A DNA stretch of 64,000 bases. Source: Bilabrum cf. latius. Taxonomy: Eukaryota; Bigyra: Bicosoecida; Bigyra; Bicosoecida. The notes beneath the pieces are model-generated. The model ran no database searches. It was not told the origin of the DNA and was given only the letters and a program-made list of their open reading frames with translations. Every line of letters begins with the position of its first letter. Position 1 is the first letter of the stretch. This document shows positions 10,880 through 19,772 of the stretch, piece after piece. The stretch spans positions 992,001 to 1,056,000 of the forward strand of contig OZ237748.1 in the NCBI GenBank assembly GCA_965178125.1. Direction: 5' to 3'. The translations under genes were made by a program, and so were the position numbers.

Positions 10880-10887
10880 CTGCTAAC

Positions 10888-11076
10888 TTTGTCTAATTTG
10901 AAGCCTTGAACTGATTCTTTGCGGCTATGGTGCCTGCTGCTGCTGGCGTGGAGAGAGACCGACGACATCATGGAGCCAGCGCTGCGAAGGTGCTGCTGGC
11001 CTTTTGCTCGTCGCCCGTGCACACTGACCGCCGAGCAGGCCACAACAGCCACCAAAATGGAAACAATTGATTGCAT
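10888..11076 (-). pseudogene. Bulb-type lectin pseudogene, signal-peptide end
   Basis: Starts MQSIVSILVAVVACSAVSVHG, a clear secretory signal peptide nearly identical to the starts of the lectins at 13321 and 18126. It continues through the shared HLRSAGS segment to KLDKVSS, where the DNA transposon is inserted. The remainder of the gene is at 7571-7783. Confidence 0.85.
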
Positions 11077-11100
11077 GCCTGCAAATCTATGACTTATGAG

Positions 11101-11260
11101 CTAGTTGTACCACCTTGCGCTGATGCAGCGGGCTGCAAGGTCGAGGCAGGCACATGACCCCGCGAGGCGGGCCGGGGTGGACGGGCCCCGGGGGTGGGGG
11201 GGGGCTGGGTGAGGGGGTAGAACTCTCGGTACTGACGACCGTCCACCCACCACATGGCAA
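11101..11260 (-). promoter_or_regulatory. Shared lectin upstream module, copy 1
   Basis: Immediately upstream of the lectin pseudogene. It matches the upstream regions of the two other lectin starts: a TTGTACCACCTTGC phrase, a DATGCAGYGG-like element, and a long G-run (~11197-11210) followed by GGGTAGAACT. Position and conservation suggest promoter or 5' UTR sequence. Confidence 0.5.
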
Positions 11261-11666
11261 AATGAAGCTGAGTTCTTCATAGAAGATGTATAGGAAGGCA
11301 TTGATGCAATTTCATCGCTTTTCAAAGAAGGAAAGGCTCAAATGATTGCGGATCAAGACCTGCATGTGCGAGCGATCGGCGCGGTTGTCCGCGGAAAGCG
11401 ATAATCTGATGCACCATTGGAGCAACATACAAAGGGCCTAGGTGCATGGAAAGCATCTCCGTCTCAAGAAGACAACCATTGAATGTCAAGAACTATCTAT
11501 AATGGAAGTGCTTTAGCTGTGAAGTCCCGAGAGAAATCCGTAGACTCACAATTCAGTCCATTACTACAATGCTTCCAGAGTCCGTGAAAATTCCTGAAGA
11601 TAGAACGTCTTTGGCAATACGTGCGAGTAATGAGGGTGGCTTCGTTGTACACAAGCACCTCACTCT
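11261..11666. other. Intergenic
   Basis: No gene recognised between the lectin pseudogene and the end of the next lectin gene. Confidence 0.4.
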
Positions 11667-13321
11667 TCACGGCTTCTGGAACTCGCGCAAATACTCAAAT
11701 GCCTCTTCGAAGTCGTCAGTCGGGTATCCCTTCGGGATCAGCGGATAGTTGAAGAAGAATGAGTCTTTATGAGTCTCCCAGATATATTCGAGCGAGGCTT
11801 GCTGGCGCAGGCGTAGACTGCTCCAACCTAGCTTCAGCACCCTGGCCGTGGGCCGCATGTAGGACGTCTCGACGCGCCACAGGTACGCCCCGCTGTCCAT
11901 GTCCACGAGGGCAAGATCCCCCACGCGGTCGCACTCCTCCCCCGTGATGACGAGTGAGCAATTACTGGCAGACGTTCCTGCATTCCAGAAATAGAGACTC
12001 GTAGCGACTTTCACTTCCAGGTCGCAGTTGTTCTTCACTGCTAGAGTGGAGGAGCCCTATCGCCCGTACAGCAGATACTTCCCTTTGCCGAGCAACTCGT
12101 TGCTCCACAGCTTATCCCCTTTGGCGGAAGGTCGCTTGGCGAGCGCCTTGGGGTCGCAGCGAGGAACCCACCCATTGATGGCCCCATGCAGCGCCGCCGT
12201 CTTGAGACCATTGCCGAAGGTCTCGTCGTCGTCAGGACTGTCGAGATCTTCCGACCCCGCAGACCACACGATCGCACCTCCCTGCTGGTGCAGGACGGCA
12301 TTCCCGTCCCCCTGCAGGCGAAGGGTGTCTGCACCCGGGTCCATCATTGAGGTAGGCACCCGCCATATGTACTGCCCGGAGGCGCTGTCCACGATGGCCA
12401 GGTCGCCCTGGGTGTCGCACCCGTCTCCCGTGATGACGAGTGCGCACTTCCCCTCGGTCCCCTTGCCCCTCGTGTTGGTCGCAAACCGTGCTTCGCCCTC
12501 TCGGTGGACCACGAGGTTGCAGTCTCCCTGCATGCGCAGCTCGGCCCCCTCGCCCGCCCTCAAGCGGCCCCGGCTTGCAGCACCTGCCTTGGAGACAGCA
12601 CGTCGCCGCCGGTCACTTGAAGGTACGACGATTGCAAGGCCCCAGCATCGCAATGCAAGTTGTGCACGTCCTCCCGCACCTCTAGATCGAAGTGGAACTT
12701 CCCCCTTCTCTGCTATATGTGGCCGTCGATGGCGCCCCAAAGCGGCTTTCCGCCCTCTTGAAAGAGAACGGCATTGCCGTCCCCCTGGACCAGAAACATG
12801 TCCACCTCGGGAGTGAAAGCAGACGACTGTACCCGCCAGAGGTACATGCCCGTTTGCGTGTCGATGATGGCCAGATCTCCTTGCGTGCTGCACGACGCAT
12901 CCGTCATGAGCAGCGCGCAGTGATCGGTGTGCTTCTCTAATAGTCCGGAGATGAACAACATATCAGTGTGATCATCGTAGACAATAAGATAGCACTAGGT
13001 ATTGAGCCACACCTCTGTCGTGTCCTTGGACAAGTAGTGGGAGGAACGCAGAATCTCGCCCCTCTGCAGCCTGTCGCCCTTTGCTGGCTTCTTCCTCGAG
13101 GCCAAGGCGCTGACGTTGCACGAGTACATGTCAACTCTGTCATACAGAAGATCATACTCTGTGTGTCTGTCCCTGACAGACCTGCTGCCGGCGTGGACCG
13201 AGGCCGACGACATGATAGAGCCAGCGCTGCGAAGGTGCTGCTGGCCTTCTGCTCGTCGCCCGTGCACACGGACCGCCGAGCAGGCGACGAGAGCCAGTAA
13301 AATAGAAACGATTGATTGCAT
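11667..13321 (-). CDS. Secreted bulb-type lectin 1, one frameshift
   Basis: Predicted secreted carbohydrate-binding protein. It has a signal peptide (MQSIVSILLALVACSAV), then tandem bulb-lectin (D-mannose-binding) repeats with the Q-x-D-x-N-x-V motif, such as VQGDGNAVLFQEGG, MQGDCNLVVHREG and LQGDGNAVLHQQGG. It ends with the family's C-terminal segment ending SQKP-like residues and TGA 11667. TAG codons occur at 12057, 12713 and 12995. A single missing base near 12561-12565 relative to lectin 2 (CAAGCGG versus CAAGGCGG) breaks the frame, so this copy is either a recent pseudogene or carries a sequence error. Same strand and architecture as lectins 2 and 3. Confidence 0.8.
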
Positions 13322-13339
13322 TCCTGCAAACCTATGACT

Positions 13340-13500
13340 GATGAGCCAGTTGTACCACCTTGCACTGCTGCAGCGGGCGGCAAGAATGTGTGTGACCTCG
13401 ACGCGAGTCGGGCACAGGACCCCGCGAGGGGGCCCAAGGTGGACGGGGGGGGGGGGGGCTGGATAAGGGGGTAGAACTCCGGGTAGTACTGATGACCGTC
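13340..13500 (-). promoter_or_regulatory. Shared lectin upstream module, copy 2
   Basis: Upstream of lectin 1, clearly related to 11101-11260: TTGTACCACCTTGC, GCAGCGGGC, a run of ~16 G (13444-13459) and GGGGGTAGAACT. Confidence 0.5.
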
Positions 13501-13715
13501 TCCCCCTAAATTAAGAACTTTAAGAAACGCACCATCATGTCGTTATGTATCGACATACTTGTGAGAGCTGTTATCGTCAAAGCCCGGTGGACGCAACCGG
13601 AATGTTTCAAATCAAGTGTTTTGCGCTGCATTACACTCGTGGGAAACTGTGATGGAGCGCATTGTATTTCCATACCTCGCTCCCCGCCAGTCGGTCGGAA
13701 TAAGTCGAATAGGCA

Positions 13716-15259
13716 ATGGCAGAAGGAATCCGGGTGCTGCAGCAGGACTTGGCCAAAATTAACGACAAACGCAAGCAAAGGAAGCTGTGCTCGATGCCAA
13801 AACGTACTCAGCTGAACCATGAGAGAGGTGTGCGACCGGGCGAGCGACCTCGGGGCCCTGCTGCAAGTGATGGGCGGCGAGCTGCTGCACCGCGTGCACG
13901 GCAAGGAGGCACTGTTTCCCGAGGTGGCCAGCTGGCAGCGTGGGGGGAGTCTATGCCCGGGCTAGAAAGTTTCTCAAGACGGCGCGCTCCCTGCGGCTGC
14001 ACGCCGCCCTGCTGGCCCAGCTCATCGCGCCTTGCCCGGAGGAGAGGACGGGCAGGAGGAGAACGAGGTCAGGCACTAGGCCGCGGGTCTGGCCCAGATC
14101 GTGTTCGCGGGACCGCTGGTGGATCCTCACCGTCTGGCGGGATGTGTCGCTCGTTGCGTGCGGGACGCTTGGCTCGAGGCGACCGCAGTGTACCGCATCA
14201 TGGCTGGGGGCCGGGCGGCTGTGGCGGCGGCGGTCGGGGGCTGCAAGGCGACGGAGCTCTTCCAGCGGGGCAACAGCCTGAGCAGGTGCTGTTGCAGGAG
14301 GCCAGGGGGTGGAGGAAGTTGCAAGGGGACTTGGACTGCTGGTGGGCTGAGGTGCAGCTCCAGAGGCAGCAGCCCCTTTGGATAAGTAGGGGGCCGGCGC
14401 CGCCGCAGCCAAGAGGGCGAGGGCGGTGGAGGAGAGCGTAGATCCACTCGGGGGCGCGCTCGGCAAAGCATTGGGGCCCTGCAATCGGAAGCAGAAGGTA
14501 GGCAAGCAGAAGCAGAGGTGGAAAAGGAAGAAGAAGAAGAAGAAGAAGAAGAAGAAGAAGAAGAAGAAGAAGAAGAAGAAGAAGAAGAAGAAGAAGAAGA
14601 AGAAGAAGAACAAGAAGAAGAAGAAGAAGAAGAACAAGAAGAAGAAGAAGAAGAAGAAGAAGAAGAAGAAGAAGAAGAAGAAGAAGAAGAAGAAGAAGAA
14701 GAAGAAGAAGAAGAAGAAGAAGAAGAAGAAGAAGAAGAAGAAGAAGAAGAAGAAGAAGAAGAAGAAGAAGAAGAAGAAGAAGAAGAAGAAGAAGAAGATG
14801 AAGATGAAGAAGAAGAAGAAGAAGAAGAAGAAGAAGGAGCCGGCAAGGGGAGCGGGGCAGCAAGCCCGGGGCGGGACCAACGCAGCGGGACCGGCGAGTG
14901 CCAGGCCGAAGCGGAGACGAGACGAGCGCAACGGGCAGGATCAGCTCGAAGAGGGAGCGGCAGAAGGAAACATCGATGACGAGGAAGACGCGGGAGAAGT
15001 GGACGATTTGGGCCCGCAGGCGTCGATGGAGGGATGCCCCCCGGTCGAGGACGAGGACCTGACCGGGTAGGACGACCCTGGCGGCAACGGCGGGGAGCCA
15101 AACGAGAGGGTACAAATACAAGTGGAGGGTTCGAGTCATTTTATGATGCTTGCCCTGGAACAGGCGCCCGACCCGACCAAGAGACAGGGGCGGCCGTCCG
15201 AGAAGCTGCTGCGCATGGTCGCACTAGCGCGCGATGGGCGCGACGATGACACGCTGTGA
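13716..15259 (+). CDS. Hypothetical protein with giant Glu/Lys repeat
   Basis: Coding signal moves between frames. It starts MAEGIRVLQQDLAKIND (13716), continues with an EVCDRASDLGALLQVM segment (13819 on) and a helical stretch near 13940-14040, then the GAA repeat (14527-14836). It closes with an acidic C-terminus (IDDEEDAGEVDDLG, then VQIQVEGSSHFMMLALEQ) that reads through TAG 15068 to TGA 15257. In-frame stops in the first part are mostly TAG (13963, ~14077), with one TAA at 14383. Several frameshifts or unseen introns are needed, so it may be decayed or poorly sequenced around the repeat. No family recognised. Confidence 0.4.
14527..14836 (+). repeat. (GAA)n tract, ~310 bp
   Basis: Around 100 GAA triplets with sparse CAAGAAG and GATGAA interruptions. 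It is read as poly-Glu, poly-Lys or poly-Arg depending on frame. Long open frames on the opposite strand (poly-Ser/Phe/Leu) are artefacts of the repeat. Confidence 0.95.
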
Positions 15260-16440
15260 CGCTCCACCGGTGACAACAAGTTGCCAACTCTCTATAGAAG
15301 CATGCTAGTGGTGCTGTTTTGTGCGTATTGCCGGCAGGGCCGGAGAAATCGCTGATTGTATCGTTTTTACGACGTGACTTTGGGTGGCGATTCTGAAATT
15401 TTCTCCGGGCGCACAGGGCTATAATCCAGAAAGTGCAACTGTGATATTCGCATAAATGTACATGCTAATTTTTGGAAAGTCCTTTTAAGTCCTTTTTAGC
15501 CGAGCAGCTGTGCAAGACAAGGTCGGGTGCGAGCGATATCAGCGATCGATTTGAACTCATCGCGCATAAAAAGACACAAAACCAATTTTGATAAATACAC
15601 TAATAAGATTCACCCACTAACGACCCCAGTTACTGACCAGGAGCCGAGCAATATGAGAATTTCGAAATCTGTCCCAACTGTCAAAAATTCCCGGTTCTAA
15701 CCTCGGGAGAGGTTAGAACCGGTCGAAACTCCCGGTCTTCCGAGCGAGCAGCATCACCATCAGTTCGAGCCGAGCACGCATTTGGACAAGGCGCAATCAA
15801 ACATAATCATATTCATATTATCTGGATTTTGAGTTTCGAGACACCGTGGTGAGACCCCTTTAAGATACATTCGTTCGTGTCTCACACTCGCGCCTTCGTT
15901 CGTGAAGTAAGCACCGCTCTATCGACGGACAATACAAAAAACGCAAAATATGTCAAATTCATCAAGTCTTGGTTTGGCTTTCGCCGCTCCTTCGCTAGAA
16001 AGTGCCCGACAGGCGTTCATTCCCACTTGTATTAACCGCGGGCCTTCTCCCGACTGCAGCCAAAGCCCGCTTTAGCTCAGCTTGGACGTCAAAACGTGGG
16101 GAGATGACGCTTTCAACATTTCCAAATCCGCACCATGGCCGCTTTGGTCTAGAGGTTCCTACTGGTAGTACGCCGTGATGCCGTCCGGTCCACTGCCTCT
16201 GCCAGGGAGGGAATATCGCAGGTGATTGACTGTGGTGACTCCTAGCGCGTATGATTCAGCTCAAAAGGTATGAATCTTACAATCATATCAACTCGCGCCG
16301 TTCAGCGAAGACGCATCACGCTTGCACATGCGCCAACAAGGCAAGAGCGGGTTTCGCCGTGATGCCGGATTGGCATCGTTGGGAACCGGATCGCACGCCA
16401 TATGTGCTCTCACGACCGCCGTACAAAAGCACACCACTCT
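15260..16440. other. Intergenic region
   Basis: No gene recognised in ~1.2 kb. It contains a strong hairpin at 15691-15722 (listed separately). A tRNA-like phrase near 16068 (GCTTTAGCTCAGCTTGG) lacks a matching T-loop. Confidence 0.5.
15691..15722. repeat. Perfect 14-bp inverted repeat
   Basis: CCGGTTCTAACCTC and its exact reverse complement flank a 4-nt GGGA loop. It lies in the intergenic region upstream of nothing obvious. Could be the core of a small fold-back element or an RNA hairpin. Confidence 0.8.
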
Positions 16441-18126
16441 TCACGGCTTCTGGGACTCGCGCACATATTCAAACACTTTCTTGAAGTCGTCAGTCGGGTA
16501 TCCCTCCGGGATCAGCGGGGGGGTGGAGAAGAGCGCTCGTTCAAACGTATGCCAGATACCATGGCGCGAGGCCTGCTGCCGCAGGATCAAATTGCCCGAT
16601 TGTAGGTCCAGCACCCTGGCCGTGGGACGCATGTAGGACGTGTCGATGCTCCACAGATACACCCCGCTGTCCATGTCCACGAGAGCAAGATCCCCCACGC
16701 GGTCGCACTCATCCCCCGTGATGACGAGTGCGCACTTCTCGGCCTTGCCCTTGGTCTCTGATCTCCAGGTCTTGCCTCCCTCTGCGAAGGTCTCCACAAG
16801 GTCGCAATCGGACTATAACGTTAGAGAGGCGTCCTTGTTGTCCAATTGCAGCATACGGCCCTTGCGCATGATCTCATCGTCCCACAGTGACTTCCCCCGG
16901 GCGGCAGGTCGCTTGGCGAGCGCCTTTGGATCGCAATGAGGGCGATTCCCATTGATGGCTGCCTGCAGGGCAACCGTCTTGAGACCGTTGCCGAAAGTCT
17001 CGTCCTAGTAGGACTAATCCGCAAATGGCCTCCCCGTAGACCACACGATCGCGCCTCCCTGCTGGTGCAGGACGGCATTCCCGTCCCCCTGCAGACGAAG
17101 GGTGTCTGCACCCGGGTCCATCAGTGAGGTAGGCACCCGCCAGATGTACTGCCCAGAGGCGCTGTCCACGATGGCCAGGTCACCCTGGGTGTCGCACCCG
17201 TCCCCCGTGATGACGAGTGCGCACTTCCCCTCGGTACCCTTGCCCGCCGTGCGGGTCGCAAATCGCGCCGGCCCCCCTTTGTACACCACGAGGTTGCAGT
17301 CTCCCTGCATGTGCAGCTCGACCGGATACCTCTCGTCCTCGCCCGCCCTCAAGGCGGCCCCGGCTCGCAGCACCTGCCCCGGAGACAGCACGTCGCCGCC
17401 GGTCACTTGGTGGTATGAAGATTCCAGAGCCTTTGTATCGCACTGCAAGCTGTGCACGTCCTCCCGCACCTCCAGATCGAAGTGGAACTGCCCGAAACCC
17501 TGCGTCGTGTCGTAGTAATCGGTGCTCCACAGCAGCTGCGCGCCTTCCTGAAGGAGAACGGCATTACCATCCCCCTGGGCCAGAAACGTGTCCACTTCTG
17601 GTGTGAAGATAGAGGATTGCACCCGCCAGAGGTACTTGCCCGTATCCGTGTCGATGATGGCCAGGTCTCCCTGCGTGCTGCACGATGCATCCGTCAAGAG
17701 AAGCGCGCAATGCTCAGCATGAGCCTCGGTGTCGCCCGAAACGAACTAATCCGGTTTGCCCTTGCCGATAACGACCAAATTGCAATCTTTCCGCAGCCAC
17801 ACTACTGTCAAACCTTTGGACAATGCATTATCGAATGGGGCCGCGGCAGAGTGCAGAATCTCGCCTCTCTGCAGCCTGTCGCCCTTTGCTGGCTTCTTCC
17901 TCGCGGCCAAGGCGCTCACATCGCAGGAAAACATGCTAACTTTATCAAATTTGAGGTCAAACTATGTGACTGTGCGGCTATGGTGCCTGCTGCTGCTGGC
18001 GTGGACCGAGACCGACGACATGGAGCCAGCGCTGCGAAGGTGCTGCTGGCCTTTTGCTCGTCGCCCGTGCACACTGACCGCCGAATAGGCAACGAGAGCT
18101 ATCAAACTAGAAACGATTAATTGCAT
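16441..18126 (-). CDS. Secreted bulb-type lectin 2, intact under TAG=Gln
   Basis: A single 561-codon frame from ATG 18126 to TGA 16441. A signal peptide (MQLIVSSLIALVA...) is followed by three tandem pairs of bulb-lectin motifs: RKDCNLVV, AQGDGNAVLLQEG, MQGDCNLVVYKGG, LQGDGNAVLHQQGG, TAG-SDCDLVE and LQSGNLILRQQ. Five TAG codons (17962, 17746, 17014, 17005, 16813) interrupt it under the standard code. The one at 16813 occupies the first Gln of the Q-x-D-x-N-x-V signature. The protein is probably secreted and mannose- or related glycan-binding. It is the best-preserved of the four lectin copies. Confidence 0.88.
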
Positions 18127-18139
18127 TCTTGCAGATCAC

Positions 18140-18265
18140 TTTGTGCTGATGCAGTGGACGGCAAGGGAACGAGCCGGAATCTTGGCCAGATCCCCGCAAG
18201 GGGTGGATGGCCCGGGGGTGGATGTCTCCAAAAAGGGGTGCACCCCCCCCTCCCCCCCCTTAATA
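18140..18265 (-). promoter_or_regulatory. Shared lectin upstream module, copy 3
   Basis: Upstream of lectin 2: TGTGCTGATGCAGTGGACGGCAAG resembles the other two modules in shorter segments, and a C-run (18243-18258) stands where they have G-runs. Match is weaker than between copies 1 and 2. Confidence 0.35.
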
Positions 18266-18404
18266 TCCACTGAACAATTTGACCACATTACTTGTTCATA
18301 TGCATTACTTTAAAAACTATTGGTGTTTTTGACTTTACGGTGTCCTTGCAAATTGTATTTCTAACTGTTAGGATTTGTCAATCCACCGCACAGATGCACC
18401 TCCT

Positions 18405-18950
18405 TCACGGCTTCTGGGACTCGCGCAAATACTCAAATACCTCCTCGAAGTCGTCAGTCGGGTATCCCTTCGGGATCAGCGGCTCTCCCGACTCAGTCGA
18501 CTCCCTGATACGTTTGAACGAGGCCTGCTGGCACAGAGCCATTCTGCCCCCGAATTTCCTCAGCATCCTGGCTGTAGGCCGCATGTAGGACGTGTCGATG
18601 CTCCACAGGAACGCCCTGCTGTCCATGTCCACGACAGCAAGATCTCCCACGCGGTCGTATTCTTCCCCCGTGATGACGAGTGCGCAGTTACTGGCTTCCG
18701 TTCCTGTATGCCAGATATCGTCGATATGCGCCAAGCTCTCTTGCAGGTCGCAGTTGTTCCTTAGCCTCAGAGCGACTTGGTATCTATAGTTAAACAGCAT
18801 GCTCCCTCTGCCAAGCATTTCATTGCTCCACAGCTTGTCCCCCTTGGCCGCAGGTCGCTTGGCGAGCGCCTTTGGGTAACAGCGAGGGCGATTCCCTTCG
18901 ATGGCCGCCTGCAGCGCCGCCGTCTTGACCCTTCGCTGAAACAGCATCGT
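18405..18950 (-). pseudogene. Bulb-type lectin 3, 5'-truncated
   Basis: The C-terminal third of a lectin (from VKTAALQAAIEG to the SQKP end, TGA 18405), without signal peptide or first repeats. Its frame can be extended upstream only into unrelated sequence, which is the second exon of another gene read in a different frame (18820-19484). It is therefore a truncated copy unless that junction makes a fusion. Confidence 0.7.
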
Positions 18951-19484
18951 GCATGTCTCGCTCTTGGGCAAGACTGGGGATCGAAAGGGATTTGGCCCTC
19001 GCGATCCATTCGTTACGTCCCTTTGCAGTCTTTTCCCAGGGTACTTGCTGGTGCAGTGACTCAGCGCGGTATAATTCTTCTCCCAGCTGTCTGATCCTAT
19101 CCTTGTGCAGCGGGCCTGCCAGTGGTCTGGGGAATCGGCCACACATCTGCCTAAGGAAAGTACGATGTGTCAACACCTCTTGTACACTACCTGGCAAGAG
19201 CAGGTATGCATCGGAGGCCGTAACCCGTAAACATCAGCAAAGTCAATCCGTAGCAGCAGGCGAAATGTGTTCACAGCTTCATGTTCCTGGCCTCTTTGGC
19301 CAAGGAGGCTCCTGCTCCATCGGCTCTTTGCTGCCAGAAGCTTCTGGGTGGCCCTCTCTAGCACCTGCTACCCCGTTCGCCTTGCGAACGCTTGCACCGA
19401 CCGCCGCCGTCCTTTGGGGCTATAGTCTAGCCTGTTCAGTAACTCTGGAGATCGTTGGTGTTGGTATGCTACTGCAGTTGCCAT
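18820..19484 (-). CDS. Hypothetical two-exon gene abutting lectin 3
   Basis: Exon 1 is 19191-19484 (ATG 19484, 98 codons) and exon 2 starts at 19146 with MCGRFPRPLAG. They are joined by a 44-nt intron (19147-19190) that begins GT and ends AG, phase 0. TAG at 19368 is read through (RRTG-TAG-QVLERATQ). The middle of exon 2 is hydrophilic and helical (EELYRAESLHQQ). From ~18950 the frame runs out of phase through lectin 3 sequence to TGA 18820, so the true 3' end was probably lost in the rearrangement. No family recognised. Confidence 0.5.
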
Positions 19485-19772
19485 GTTCACCACTGGACAA
19501 CATGTTTTGTTGTGTGTGATTATCTCAATACGATATTTACGGACAGATTGCTTGGATTTAGGTTGCCAGTTGACCGTAACTAAACGCGGAAGCTGGAAGG
19601 TCAGCATAACTTTATGCGACGAATGTAAGTTATAATGTTGACCGAGTGCTTTGGCTGCATTGTGATGCTTAGCGGCATGGCAGAATCTTTTTCTCGGACA
19701 ATGCTGCACAGATATACACTCTTCAACGCACCAATTCAACGCACTCGTGGTATATAATGTTATCTTGGTAGA
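19485..19772. other. Divergent intergenic region
   Basis: ~290 bases between the divergent hypothetical gene and ankyrin gene A; presumably holds both promoters. No motif stands out. Confidence 0.4.

Noticed and set aside
13951-15139. Long minus-strand frames of poly-Phe, poly-Ser and poly-Leu
   Set aside because: Reverse reading of the GAA repeat; no sequence complexity.
16066-16140. tRNA-like start GCTTTAGCTCAGCTTGG
   Set aside because: No matching anticodon arm, T-loop or acceptor stem.
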